This document shows positions 38,613 to 50,195 of a stretch of DNA of 64,000 nt, piece by piece. The stretch covers positions 9,672,001-9,736,000 of the forward strand of contig AP026544.2 in assembly GCA_026075535.2 (NCBI GenBank). Reading direction: 5' to 3'. A program made the position numbers and the translations under genes. Within the stretch, counting starts at the first letter, position 1; the number at the start of each line of letters is the position of its first letter. The notes below the pieces were generated by a model. It ran no database searches. It was not told the DNA's origin and saw only the letters and a list, made by a program, of their open reading frames with translations. Origin of the DNA: Tricholoma matsutake (lineage: Eukaryota; Basidiomycota; Agaricomycetes; Agaricales; Tricholomataceae).

Positions 38613-38720
38613 CCAATAATGGGTGGAATACCTAAGAGAACACAACTAGAGTTCCCTCAGGAGTGCATTTGGTTTATATTACTATGTGACACCTATTGTA
38701 TATTATTGTTACTACATTAC
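38613..38720. repeat. dispersed repeat R2, partial copy
   Basis: GGTGGAATACCTAAGAGAAC and the following 100 bp resemble 19907-19990. The part that recurs at the window end is missing here. Confidence 0.5.
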
Positions 38721-38759
38721 TATATTGATATCTACCTAATTGCAGCACAATGGTTAATT

Positions 38760-39190
38760 TCATCAGGAAAATCTGAAATCTTCTTAATGACACTTAGGTG
38801 TGCTTACAATGACTTAATGACACTTCTAAGCACTGCTAAGTTGGGGGTCACTAAGCCTGTCTATGCTTAGACTAAGCCAAGTCCTCCCATGAATTTGACT
38901 TACCTGAGGCTTATTGTTTGGCTTATTCTGGAATTAGGCTAAGTACAGATCTAAGCAATGCTTCAAGTCAATCTCCCAGTGAAATTCCAGCTTGATAAGC
39001 AGTTGAAAGCCTGAAACATAATCAAGCATTGACCAGAAATCGGACTATTAAGCTTGCTAAGGATTCATAAAGCATATATTGGTGCATCAAGTATGTCTAA
39101 GCATGGGTATAAAGATATGCTAAATGTGCTAAGCAAACATTAAGCAATCAAAGGGCCACAAAAAGCAGAAACAAGCATAATAAGCCAGAG
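38760..39190. repeat. region dense in TAAGC/GCTTA motifs
   Basis: The pentamer GCTTA or its complement TAAGC occurs many times in both orientations in about 430 bp, often as CTAAGC, with irregular spacing. No tandem unit or open frame is evident. A similar cluster lies at 59640-59755. Confidence 0.5.
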
Positions 39191-39284
39191 TTGAATCTGG
39201 CATGGCAATGAGTGAGCAGATGTGATGAAACAAGAGCCAGATGGGGATTTTTCTATGAGGTATATACAATAACAGACAGAAAAC

Positions 39285-41784
39285 ATGACACAGATTCTAG
39301 AAGATCATGTTAGTGAGGTCACAAAAGGCAAAGCTAACTTACAGTCTTCATCGTCCAAGTTGTCGGAGTTATCAACAAGGTGTCCCTGTTCATCGTTGTC
39401 ATCATTGTCATTGATTTCAATGACTTCTTTAGCCTTGGTCTTGTTGCAAGTTGACTTCAGGTTCACAGATGGTCAGGCATCTTGAACAATGGTGTCAAAC
39501 TTGGTGTTTGTGAATGAGCTCACTGACTTGGCATAACTGTGGGTGGCCTTGCCCCACATAGTGTTGCTGAAACCAGTTTGGCACATGGAATCCTTGCCAG
39601 TGGAGATATTGAGAGTCTGAGGGAGGGATACTGCCTTGCCTTTGCTAGCATGGGCCATCGCAACAGTTAATGTCCCAGTAGCAATGAGAGTTAGAGCCCT
39701 CTCCACCTATCAATGATCAGAACAGTCCCTCAGGCACATTGTATGATGCATACTGAGGCAGCAGCCAAACCCAAAGCACCAACTGCAGCAGGAGCTGGTT
39801 TGTCATGGAGACCATGTACATTCACAGAACCTTTGATTGCCAAGAGGTGGGCAGCAAAAATCTGGAGGATGAAGGGGCCACGAAAGAGCCCCTTCCATTT
39901 CTGAGAATTATTAGATATATATGATGAGAGAGTATTCAATGTCACATACCTTTTTATTGTCATGATCGACATCTCTGTACAAAGTGAAGATCCTTGAGGC
40001 ATGTTCTTCATCTGAATTTCATAAATCTTCTTTCGAATTGCAAAACACCAGGAGGACTGCAATGCTGGAGACACAATAACATTGCACCATGAGTCCACAA
40101 GGTGTTGAACCATCTGATAAAATCATTTTAAAATCATCTTAGAATGAAGTCAGTCACGTACCTTCTGATAGATTGAGGTGTGCGTCGTTATCTCATATCG
40201 GTAGACACTAGTTGCATCCCAGATCTTCTGCATCACCAGGACTGACTGTTTGACTGACACATCCCAAGGGTTGGCAGTTTGGCCAACAAATGCCATATAC
40301 GTCGTGACAAATGCATACCAGAACCATTGAGCATCAACCCAGTGTGGAAGGTCCTTATTTTGAGGCTTTTTGGTGGCTGTTCCACTGGCCTTTGAGGATC
40401 TTTGGATGACAAGTTGCTTATCGTGATAACACTTAGATTGCTGTATTAATGAACAGAAGCAACCCACCTCACTAGTGATTCTCTTGTTGCCCTTGGGAGG
40501 GCTGTTGATCGCAACCTCCCATTCCTCTCCTCTCCTCTCATCATTGTCTGAAAGGCCACCATCATCGTTCAGAGAGAGAGTAGGTGCCAATTCGGATTTT
40601 ACCTTAACTAAGTCTGATGCTCGGTGACTGATAATCTTCACATCATCAGTAAGGATGGAAGGAGCTGATGAGCAGCTAGCACCACTCATAAGTGAGGGAA
40701 CATGGCTGGAAACAGATTCAGGGGCTCGCAAGGTAGGGTTTACTGCCGACACCCATGCCTTGATGGTGGCGGAGCTGCATTTCTGTTTGTTGTGAGAGGT
40801 ATCACTGAGTGTCCAATAGAAAAGTGTTGAACAATCAAGTGTCAGCAATGGAACCATGAGGTATCAGTGAGAGGATAATACCTTTTATTGGCATCCATCA
40901 GATTGTTGTCAACCTTCTGTTGTGAATGCTGATCGGGGTTTACCAGGACCTCCCATTCATACAATGCCTTGATATCTGCTATTGCCCCCTCTTGTTTCAA
41001 CTTCTTGTTCAAAATCTGCGATGGGACTTCAGGAGCTGGTCTCCCTCTCAAATCTTCTCCTGCATGCTTGCTGGACTTCAGCATGTCAACATACACACTC
41101 TGGACCTTGTTCTCCTCAATCTTCTTCATCGCAATGTCAATCTCATCTCGCAACTTGACCTTCACTTTCTTCGGCTTGGGCTCTGGTGGTAGCTCTTCAT
41201 CAGAGGCTGGCACTATCTCTTCAGCATCATCTTTTGCCCTCTTTTTCTTTTTGGCCACTCTTCCACCAACTGGCTTCACTCCTGCTGTTGATACTGCCTT
41301 TGCAGTTGCTACAGCTGTTGCAGTCACTTGGACCTTAAGTTTTTTGACAGGGGGAGGTGGGTTGTCACTTTCAACAGTTGAACCATTGGTGACTGACTTT
41401 TCGGAGCAGGGGACATCAAATGATGCTGCATCAAAATCTTCAGCCATCTCAACATTGCTCATCTCTGTTGCAGGGAGCTGACCATAGTTTTCAAGTGAAG
41501 GGTGGGCATGGCATAGCATCAACAATGTCTTCATTGGCCATGTCCACATGCTTGAACTCTGCTGTGCAGTTGATACTCTGTCGCTTTCCTTCTTCCTTAG
41601 CTGCCTTCGCCTGAGCTTTCACTGTGCACTCTTGTTGGACCTCAGCTGTGGTTCGACATGGTGTAGCTTTGAGAGCCATTCCTGGGTGAACCAATTTGTT
41701 TTTTGCATGGGTCTCAATGTGATGCTGAGGTACAGAGGCACCAGACATTGTATTGCAGGCTAGGGAGTGCTGGGTAGAGTGCAT
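39285..41784 (-). pseudogene. decayed multi-exon repeat-associated gene of unknown function
   Basis: Several minus-strand segments form one protein with introns. The N-terminus (41784-41491) is Lys/Ala-rich (CTVKAQAKAAKEEGKRQS). After a frame break comes a Lys-rich, nuclear-looking region (GGRVAKKKKRAKDDAEEIVP; PKPKKVKVKLRDEIDIAMKK). A likely intron lies at about 40806-40884, and a Ser-rich region follows. Then comes a conserved core, HWVDAQWFWYAFVTTYMAFV with NPWDVSVKQSVLVMQKIWDA, an all-helical region (39730-40113), and FSNTMWGKATHSYAKSVSSF. After an in-frame TGA comes an acidic tail (EINDNDDNDEQG). I recognise this as a family that is repeated in Agaricomycete genomes but know no function. 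One frameshift and one stop suggest decay. No flanking repeats were found. Confidence 0.55.
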
Positions 41785-42030
41785 ATGTGAACAGTTCTAT
41801 CAGCAAGGCTGTGAGAGTAACAGAAAATGTACGATGTTTTTGTGACTTATGCAGATTTTGATCATCTGGACTTTACCATGCTACTACCAGCAGCCTTACA
41901 CACCCTTTCATATCCTGCACCATTCACCTTTTGCAACTTGATTCCTTACTCTGGCTCGCTAAAATATAATCTCATAATCCTACCAAACTGAAATCTGCAA
42001 ATTCACAATGTGTTTACTCTTGGTTCTCTG

Positions 42031-43262
42031 CCACCAACCCTTGCATGTCCCTACTGTGTCCAACATTTTCACAGCAAAGGTGGATGCACCAAACACATAT
42101 GGGCAAAGCACCAGGCAGACAGATCTGAGCCCCACATGCCCTATTGATCTGTGCCACAATCACCTATGTCATCCTTCTTACAACCACAATCCTTGTCACA
42201 ATCATCTCCTCAGTCTCCAGGTCCCATTCCTTCCAGCAATACAATACCATCTCCTTCACATGGAGGACCCAACTCTGCTGGCCCAGCTGTTGAACACCTG
42301 CACTCTGATCTGACCTACAACCCACCTGGTTCCTATTCCAACTCTGGCAATGACATGAATGAAGACCCACCACCTGGGGACAGAGTCAGCAACCACCAAG
42401 TTCCCAACCCACCATGCATTATATGCATTTATCATTCAAAGCTTGATGGTAAGTCGATCTTTTTCAAATATACACTGACATTAACTTTCTCACTTGTAGG
42501 ACAAATCTGTGATGAGGGCGGCAACAACATACCCCTCGATGCACCACCACCTCCTCGCCACCCAGATAAAGGACCTGATGATTGGGCACCCTATGCTACC
42601 TGCCTCCAATTTTAAGTCACTGACTTTCTCTTCCATTGAAATCAGATGTCTGCCAGGGATATCAACTTTCTACTCAGCCTTTGGGCTGCATCTCTCAATG
42701 ATGAACCACCATTTTTGAAGGCTATGCATGTGTACAACACCATCGATTCCACTCCTCTTGGAGATGTCACCTGGGAATCTTTTAGTTTACAGTATAATGG
42801 AACCCAACCTGCAGAGAGTGTTCCATCATGGATGCAGGCAGAGTATGATGTCTGGTTTTGTGATCCCCGCATTTTGGTCCATGACCTTCTCTCCAATCCT
42901 GATTTCAAGACCGATTTTGATTATGTGCCATTTCAAGAGCACACAACTGACAGAGTCCACCACTTTCAAGATGTCATGTCTGGAAATTGGGCTTGGAAAC
43001 AAGCCACAAGTCTTCATGATGGCTTCTTTGATCTAATATTAATCATTTGTTGCAATAGGATACTATTGGTGAGGATCCCAAAACCCATGGTGCCATTTTT
43101 TGCCCCATTATCCTTGGTAGTGATAAAACTACAGTATCTGTAGCTACAGGACACAATGAGTACTGGCTGATCTACCTATCTATTGGTAATATACACAACA
43201 ACATCCAATGAGCACACCGTAATGGTATTGTGCTCCTTGGCTTCTTCGCTATCCCAAAATGT
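42031..43262 (+). pseudogene. Plavaka transposase, N-terminal part
   Basis: It starts with a C2H2 zinc finger (CPYCVQHFHSKGGCTKHIWAKH spans about 42046-42111, given here in parts: Cys pair CPYC, His pair KHIWAKH). A Pro/Ser-rich linker follows. An intron at about 42449-42500 interrupts YHSKLDG and ICDEGGNNIPLD. The core then reads DINFLLSLWAASLNDEPPFL, YNTIDSTPLGDVTWESFSLQ, EYDVWFCDPRILVHDLLSNP, DVMSGNWAWKQA and, after another intron, CPIILGSDKTTVSVATG. The latter holds a probable catalytic Asp of the RNase H-like fold. In-frame stops (near 42613, and after NIHNNIQ) show decay. The enzyme would mobilise the surrounding Plavaka element. Confidence 0.8.
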
Positions 43263-43292
43263 AAATACCATATTATCATGCTGTAATATAGC

Positions 43293-43556
43293 TTGCTAAT
43301 GCATGGGTCTTGTTTAGCGACTCATGAATTTCATGACGATGCCAGCTTTCGTAAATTCTGGTGCCAACTTCTACACTCATTGCTTGCCCAAATCCTTGAG
43401 CCTCTCAAACCTGGCATGATGACGCCTGAGGTTGTTCGCTTTCCTGATGGTCATTCTAGAAAGGTCATCTATGGGCTTGGCCCTTATATTGCAGATTATC
43501 CAGAACAGGCACTGCTTGCATGCATTGTGCAAGGCTGGTGCCCAAAATATGTATTC
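43293..43556 (+). pseudogene. Plavaka transposase, middle part
   Basis: The frame reads LKPGMMTPEVVRFPDGHSRK, IYGLGPYIADYPEQALLACI and VQGWCPK. The conserved continuation (CTAPVKDLNSS) is found after R1 at about 44030. The R1 insert lies in what appears to be a Plavaka intron, since splice-like sequence (TTTTTCAG) precedes the next exon. Confidence 0.8.
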
Positions 43557-43979
43557 TATAAGGGCAACCTCAGCCTCTAGCAAAGGGAAATCCAAAGTTA
43601 AAATTATACTACATAGTACAGGGATTGGGGACACACCTAGCAAAGGGAAATCCGAAGAGAAAACTCTAAGGATCCCTTTGCCGATGCCCAGTATATGTGA
43701 AGATGACAAAAATCAAATAATAACCTAAAAATAGAAAAGGCGGAGATAGGCAGATCAAGGCCGCCGAATGACATCATACCAAGGAGTAGATGTTGGAAGG
43801 GGTGCTCTGCCTCTAAATATAAAACTGTCAACATGCACAAACATGATAGAAAGGGAAAATTAGTAATAAAATCCAGAAAAATCATAGAAAATGAAGAACA
43901 GAAGGAAATGAAGTGAGGAAAAATATAGAATGAACGTAAAAAATAGGAGAAACACACAGGGCACCCCCTAGTCCCCTTA
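43557..43979. repeat. dispersed repeat R1, copy 1
   Basis: It starts ATAAGGGCAACCTCAGCC and ends CCCCTAGTCCCCTTAC. GTAAGGGG, the complement of its end, resembles its start TATAAGGGC, so short inverted ends are possible. The unit TAGCAAAGGGAAATCC occurs twice inside. The second copy at 45919-46277 matches over about 360 bp but ends earlier (AAAAAATAGG). No coding content. Confidence 0.7.
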
Positions 43980-44024
43980 CAATTTCTACTGATAAACTGA
44001 TGAAATCAATGTTGACAAGCTTTT

Positions 44025-44990
44025 TCAGATGTACTGCCCCTGTGAAGGACCTCAACTCTAGTCACTATGTGTGCCATTCTCAGGTGCATGCTGAGCTGTT
44101 AGTTGAGGCATTTGAGCTTGGTACACTATGGGATGAATACGGACTCATTGGGGATGTTATCATAAGTGTTCCTCTGTTATATTATCTGCATCTATTCATT
44201 ATCTTTTAGCCATTCACAAGCATGTTCCCCTGAGTGGATATACATGAGCTTCTGACACCTGATCTACTACATCAGTTGATCAAAGGTGCCTTCAAGGACC
44301 ACCTCATTACATGGGTGAATGAATACATTAAAGCAGAATTCCCAGCAGCCGAAGCGCAGAAGATCCTCAATGACATTGACCAGCAGTAAGCTTTTCTACC
44401 ATGATTTGTATAATTACTGAATTTATTGAAGCATAGCGCTTGCTCCATCTTTTGCAGGGCTTCGATGTTTTCCTGAAGGCCAAAATTTCAAACAATGGAC
44501 TGGTGACAATTTGAAGGCACTCATGAAGGTTCAGGATTCTTTTGTGTTACTATATAACCGAGTCTAATCAATTTGCATACAGGTTTATTTATCTACCAGC
44601 AATTGAAGGGCATGTACCAGATGACATGGTGCAGATGATGCATGCTCTCCTGGAATTTTGCTACATAGCTTGACGCAACATACCTGACAAACACAGTCTT
44701 GCCACCTTAGATGATGTGCTTCAGCAGTTTCACCACTATTGTGAAATCTTTTGCACAAGTGGTGCTTGTGCTGATGGCTTCAATCTCCCAAGGCAGCACT
44801 CCCTCATTCATTATGTGAAACTCATTTGTGCCTATGGTGCTCCAAACGGTATTTGTTCCTCCATTACAGAATCAAAGCATATCAAGGCTGTGAAGGAGCT
44901 GTGGCAGCGCTCAAGTTGTTTCGAAGCACTCAGCCAAATGTGTTGACATATCAAGGTATCCCCACACCACCTGCAGTCACCGACTGTCAC
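44025..44990 (+). pseudogene. Plavaka transposase, central C-part
   Basis: Exons separated by short introns encode CTAPVKDLNSSHYVCHSQVH, VEAFELGTLWDEYGLIGDVI, GAFKDHLITWVNEYIKAEFP, FPEGQNFKQWTGDNLKALMK, YLPAIEGHVPDDMVQMMHAL and then LPRQHSLIHYVKLICAYGAP with SSITESKHIKAVKELW. This is the characteristic late core of Plavaka transposases. A stop replaces one residue in CYIA-RNIPDKH near 44673. The frame shifts at 44945 and breaks into the copia LTR at 44985. Confidence 0.85.
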
Positions 44991-45311
44991 AGCCTTAACA
45001 TTTATTATTAGTTTATTACACGTTATATCTATTTATAGTACTACAGTAACTATGTCTCGTCTTATTTCAAAGTTGTATATATGAGACATTATATGAGACA
45101 TTATATACCTCATAGTTGTACATCGTCACCTCAGCATTTGTTCATTCACTGAGGTGTACATCCCTTTTCTATATTTTATTTATTCTTCTACTTACATATA
45201 GTAGTTCTCGTGATTCTATTATAGGTACTACTACTGAATATTAGTGCTTGTTCATTCACTGAGGTTTCTCGTGATTCTATTCTAGTTCCCTACCAGTCCC
45301 TGCCTTCTACA
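44985..45311 (+). repeat. copia 5' LTR
   Basis: It starts TGTCACAGCC and ends TTCTACA, directly before the primer-binding site. A roughly 105-bp internal repetition is visible: TTCATTCACTGAGG at 45138 and 45250, and TCTCGTGATTCTATT at 45208 and 45267. Confidence 0.65.
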
Positions 45312-45325
45312 GGTTATGGGCCCTG
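45312..45325 (+). promoter_or_regulatory. copia primer-binding site for a half-tRNA primer
   Basis: GGTTATGGGCCCTG is complementary to the anticodon loop region of eukaryotic initiator methionine tRNA (which contains GGGCCCATAACC). Drosophila copia uses the same internal tRNA segment as its primer. The ATG within it (45316) is also the likely gag start. Confidence 0.7.
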
Positions 45326-45918
45326 CCAATATCTCTGATGTCTTCAACAACCAATATGCAAGTTTTAAATCTTCCAAAACTTTGTAACAATGGCTCCAAC
45401 TGGTCTACCTACCAAGAGCATATTCTCAATTACATTACATCAAAGGGATTGAAGAGGCATCTCTTGGGTACTGCATGAAAGCCAGTTGAACTTAGGGAAC
45501 AGGATGGATTATTCTACAAGGGAATCACACCTGATCCATTAACCGAAAAAGAGATTGAGGAGCATGAGGGAGAGGAAGATAAGTATGAGCAGCAGCAAGC
45601 AGCAGTCCGCAAGGTAATTTACTGAACTGTTGACAAGTCCATGTTCCTGCAGGTCAAGAACGAGACTACTGCTGCCACCGTATGGAAGAAAGTCATCTCC
45701 ATCCATGCCGACAAGGGCTCACTGTACAAAACAAATCTTCTTACCCAACTTCAGACTCTTTGACTCACAGACAATGGAGACATGCAAGAACACCTAATGA
45801 AAATGTGTGAAATCAAGGAATGACTCATGGAAATGAACTGCCCAGTCACTGATGAATCCTTTGTAACCTATATCCGCACATCTCTCTCACTTGTCCCAAA
45901 CTACTGAACTCTCCTCAC
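45316..45918 (+). pseudogene. copia gag (broken)
   Basis: From the ATG at 45316 (MGPANISDVFNNQYASFKS) and continuing in a second frame (LCNNGSNWSTYQEHILNYIT; KPVELREQDGLFYKGITPDP), the sequence looks like a copia-type gag with the Trp-rich entry and the helical core (ETTAATVWKKVISIHADKGS; FVTYIRTSLSLVPNY). Several stops and at least one frame change are present. R1 interrupts it at 45919. Confidence 0.7.
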
Positions 45919-46277
45919 TATAAGGGCAACCTCAGCCTCTAGCAAAGGGAAATCCAAAGTTAAAATTATACTACATATTACAGGGATTGGGGATGCACCT
46001 AGCAAAGGGAAATCCGAAGAGAAAACTCTAAGGATCCCTTTGCTGATGCCCAGTATATGTGAAGACGACAAAAATCAAATAATAACCTAAAAATAGAAAA
46101 GGCGGAGGCAGATCAAGGCCACCGAATGACATCATATGCCTCTAAATATAAAACTGTCAACATGCACAAACATGATAGAAAGGGAAATTAGTAATAAAAT
46201 CCAGAAAAATCATAGAAAATGAAGAATAGAAGGAAATGAAGTGAGGAAAAATATAGAACAAACATAAAAAATAGGTT
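45919..46277. repeat. dispersed repeat R1, copy 2
   Basis: It matches 43557-43940 with small deletions (for example the 35 bp around ACCAAGGAGTAGATG is missing) and ends AAAAAATAGG. It interrupts the copia gag gene. Confidence 0.7.
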
Positions 46278-46308
46278 CAAACAATCTCCCACACTGTCAG
46301 CATATGCA

Positions 46309-47460
46309 GTGTCAAAAATCATGTTGATAAGTGAGCTTCATCATAAAATGGGCCATATCAACCATGACACCTTGCTTAAAATGGTGAAAGAGGGGATGGT
46401 CACAGGTATCAAAGTTGACTTAGACTCAAAACCTGAATTCTGCAAGACCTGCATAAAAGCCAAAGCAGATCAAAAACCGTTTCCCAAGAAAAGTGAGACA
46501 GTCTACACCAAGTACAGGGAAAAGGTTGTTGCAGATTTGTGGGGGCCAGCCAAAGTCACATCGCTCAGAGGAAACAGACATTATTTCATGTTCACTTCCT
46601 AAAGGCAAAATCTGAAGCATACAGTGTCTACAGAAAGTATGAAGCATGTGTATTAGTCCAGCATGGTGCATGCATCAAAATATTCAGATGTGATCGCACA
46701 GGTGAACTAACCAGCAAGGAGTTCAACGAGCACCTTCAGAAGGCTGGTACTGTTTGACATCTCACTGTCCATGATTCCCCAGCTTCTAACAGCATAGTTG
46801 AATGAGCAAACTGAACTCATATGAATGGTGCTTGTGCAATGATGATCATGGCTGGCCTACCCAGATACTTATGGTGCGAAGCAGTCCATCACAATGTCTG
46901 GTTGCGAAACTGCATACTGACACAGGGACTAGCCACATCAAAAACTCCTCACAAAATTGGAATGGGGGAGAAGCCAGATTTGTTGCAGCTATGTGAATGG
47001 GGTGTGATGGTTTGGATAAAGCAACTTGATGCAGGAAGAAAGCTTGAGCTGAGAGCTGAGCAAGCCCATTTCATGGGTTATGATGATGAATCCAAGGGTT
47101 TCCAAATCTATTGGCCAAATGAATGTAAGGTCAGCATTGAATGGGATATGTATTTTGACAAGGATCAGGCACTCCAGCCTGATGAAGCATCGATTGAGGG
47201 GGTGGAAGATGTACTCACCAATTCTGACACTTCCCAGTCTCAAAAATCCTCTGATGAATCCCCTGATGCTCCCGACAAACCTGGCACACACCCCAACCCC
47301 ATTGATAATGATCCAGCACCTGCGAATGTCGATAATTCTGATAACATGGCCAAAAATTTGCCAGCAATGCAAAATGATAGTAACAACTCACAAACTCCAC
47401 CCAACACATCTATACCATCTCCACACCAAAGAAAACCTTGAAGAAACTCCCTCACAGGCC
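46309..47460 (+). pseudogene. copia gag-pre-integrase and integrase (broken)
   Basis: ELHHKMGHINHDTLLKMVKE followed by CKTCIKAKADQKPF is the copia zinc-binding pre-integrase motif (HH...CX2C). VVADLWGPAKVTSLRGNRHY holds the first catalytic Asp (ADLWGP). The second Asp lies in FRCDRTGEL near 46690. The Glu region (SPASNSIVE) is near 46790 across a frame change. A later frame (46821-47441) has the C-terminal domain LDAGRKLELRAEQAHFMGYD and KGFQIYWPNECKVSIEWDMY. A Ser/Pro-rich linker precedes reverse transcriptase. Confidence 0.8.
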
Positions 47461-47528
47461 TAACTCTGGTTGACAAAATGCAATACGGCCGTGGAAGGCA
47501 CAACTGTGTTCCCACCTGATGTGGTGCC

Positions 47529-48660
47529 GTGAACTTCTCGGATGCAATAGATGCCACCTTCATTCTTGATGATGGTGGAAATCTTGAATTAGGGGGAGTG
47601 GAACTTGATATAAGTGAAGATGAACCAACACTGACTGAGGCATTAAACAGCAACAAGCGCTCAGAGTGGTCTGATGCGGTTGATGTGGAACTTTCCCAAA
47701 TGGAGAAAGTCAACACATGGATACCCATCATTCTGCTGCCTGATGCAAATGTCATCCCATCCCATTATATATTCCACCATAAGCATGATGCAGCTGGTAA
47801 TGTAGCCCATTACAAGGCTCAACTTGTTGTCAAGGGCTTTAGGCAACAATTCGGGGTCGATTACATTGAAACTTTTGCTCCCACAGTTTGGGCATCCACC
47901 CTTTGGATCCTCCTCTTGTTTGCAGCCCAGAAAAACACCACCATCCATCAATGTGATGTCAAAAATGCATACCTTAATTCTCGTTTGCAAGATGGTGTAG
48001 AACTTTACTCAGAACTTCCTCCAAAGTATGAAAACTTCTGCCAACTACCTCCAGAGCTCAAAGGCAAGCCAAATGTGGTCTGTAAATGGCTTGTTGCAGT
48101 TATGGATCAAAGCAGGGAGCCCACGACTGGTATGCCGAGGTCAAAGGTTTCTTCCTAGATCTCGGGTACTCAATATCCACTGCAGATGAAGCTGTGTTCT
48201 ATCTATATCACAGTGACAAATTCATTATCGTTGCCACTGCTACTGACAATTTTACTGTCATTGCAGATTCCACTGAGAGCGCCAACTACCTGATCCAGAA
48301 GCAGCTTACCACGTGCTTTGAGATTTCAGACCTCAGTTCCATCAACTGGCTTCTTGGCATTAGCATCACGTGCAACCTTGAAGACAGAACTATTTCATTG
48401 AGTCAACAAGCATACGTCAAACAGATCATCTCACGATTCAGTCTTCAAAACACCCAGACTACTGTCACCCCCATGGAGCCCGGAATCGACCTCAGCTTTG
48501 ATTCTCCCGCTGTATCACCGACACTTCTCACGCCTACTGAAAAGACCAAATATAGAGAAATGATCGGTTCCTTAATGTATGCTGCCATTATGATGTGCCT
48601 GGACAGAATGGTACATCTTATCGCCATGACTCACGTATTCCACTATCTCTCTGGAACTAA
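47529..48660 (+). pseudogene. copia reverse transcriptase (broken)
   Basis: The frame 47529-48080 carries SEWSDAVDVELSQMEKVNTW, HHKHDAAGNVAHYKAQLVVK, GFRQQFGVDYIETFAPTVWA and HQCDVKNAYLNSRLQDGVEL (catalytic Asp in QCDVKNAYL). A frame change near 48100 leads to KQGAHDWYAEVKGFFLDLGY. The catalytic YVDD-type box reads ATDNFTVIA here. AYVKQIISRFSLQNTQTT and KYREMIGSLMYAA follow. Loss of the Asp pair and the frame change make it inactive. Confidence 0.8.
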
Positions 48661-48822
48661 GAGCCTTGTTCAACAATGGTTTTCAACTGAACTTCCGACA
48701 AGTCCCACAAATTTCTCATTTCATTGCCGAACATGCCACATCGATGAATGATGCTAGGTAAGCACCCATCATATCGATAATGCGTGTCCACTGGCATATC
48801 GCCTCGCACACCCCTAACATGA
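48661..48822. repeat. Harbinger left inverted repeat
   Basis: Nearly the exact complement of 52110-52275, with a few substitutions. It contains the start region of the plus-strand gene (ATG at 48780). Confidence 0.9.
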
Positions 48823-48875
48823 AACAGCCAAATAAACATTGTCATCTCACCACCACCACCACCCTGCCTATCTAC

Positions 48876-50195
48876 ATGAGTACGCACAGCAAACAGAAGA
48901 CTCCCAAAGCTTCCGATGCATCCTATTGGACTCCAGTGGACGAGGCAAATCTTGTTGAGTTCCTGATGACACAAGGAGCCATTCCAGGTGCCAATTACAA
49001 GCCACAGGTTTGGAGTGAAGCTGCTAGTAGGATGAAGAATCCACCAGAGCGAGGTGCACCAAAGACAGCCAATTCTTGCAAAACAAAATGGGGGCAGGTA
49101 AGTCAGTATCCCTGCTAAGCAACTTAATCCATTTCAGATGAAGATACACTATCTTGATGTCATTGAGCCACTCTCGAGGCTATCAGGAATACCATGGGAT
49201 CCTAATACAGGGGTTGGCTTCACCCTGGATACACCTGCCTCGGTGCGAGGTGTATGGCAAACCTATGTCGCAGTATGTATTGTCAAGATATCTCATTTTT
49301 TATATGCATTTACATCGAAACAGAATCACAAATCTGCACGGCCATATGAGAACAGCTATTCACTTTTCAACAGCTTACAAATCCTTGTTCCTTCCAATGC
49401 CAAGGGACAGAAGGCATATCACAGCTGCCTTGGCCTACAGAGTGCTGCAATAGAAACCAATGATGCAAATGCTTTGGATGATGGGGAGGATGATGGAGAT
49501 CTGGAGAATCTGGATGACGAGCAGGGAGTCAATGAAGCATCTCACGAAGGAGCCAATACTTCAGGCAGATCAGGAACTGTTGTCAGAGCAGTCAGTAGTG
49601 GGGATGGCAGGTCTCACTCTCTCGCAGTGGGACCTCAGGTGACTGCTGGTGTGGAAGGTGTAGTGGCCCTAGCACATGATGGATCAGACAGTGGTGATAG
49701 TGGTAATAGAGGGTTGTCAGATGGTGATGGACATCCAGCACCTCCCCTATCATCTCTGTCAGTCACATCAAAGCACTCATTCTCCACAGTAGATAGTACT
49801 GTTGATTCATCCACTCTTCCTCCCTCAGCATCACAGGTCCCATTGTCATTGACAGTATCATGTGACACATCATTGAGCTCTTCTAAACAAGGATGCATGA
49901 CTGGCACAATCGCTTTAACTCATATCAGAAACAACTTTGCAGATTTCAATGCTGCATTTCGATATGGTATCGACAAGGAGCAGGAGCAACATCAAGCGTG
50001 AATGGCAGAATGACAGACACGTGGGCAGGAGTGTGTACAGGCAGTGTCGCAGGCCCAGGAGATGGAACTATACCTCAACGACGATGAGCTTGCAGCGCTT
50101 ATTGAAGTTTTTGAGGAGCATAATGCTGCCAAAGCTTATCTTGGGATTAAGACATCTGAGCTTCACAAAGCCTGGATAAAGTGTAAGTTGAACGT
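48876..50195 (+). pseudogene. Myb/SANT-like accessory protein of the Harbinger element
   Basis: From the ATG at 48876 (an in-frame ATG also lies at 48780) the protein has WTPVDEANLVEFLMTQGAIP, YKPQVWSEAASRMKNPPERG and TANSCKTKWGQ, a Myb/SANT-like DNA-binding domain. Introns are likely at 49097-49137 (GTAAGT...TTTCAG) and around 49272-49323. The middle is a long acidic, Ser/Gly-rich region (DDGEDDGDLENLDDEQG). After a stop at 49999 the C-terminal helices continue (LYLNDDELAALIEVFEEHNA; TSELHKAWIKCKL). In Harbinger elements this protein partners the transposase and helps bind the ends. The stop and a frame change suggest decay. Confidence 0.75.

Larger units (their letters stand above)
44985..48660 (+). 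mobile_element. Ty1/copia element inserted in Plavaka
   Basis: The element has a 5' LTR (44985-45311), a primer-binding site, gag, integrase and reverse transcriptase in copia order on the plus strand. Repeat R1 is inserted in gag. The 3' part ends at 48657-48660, where the Harbinger/hAT block starts; no 3' LTR was found. It is dead by frame breaks. Confidence 0.8.
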
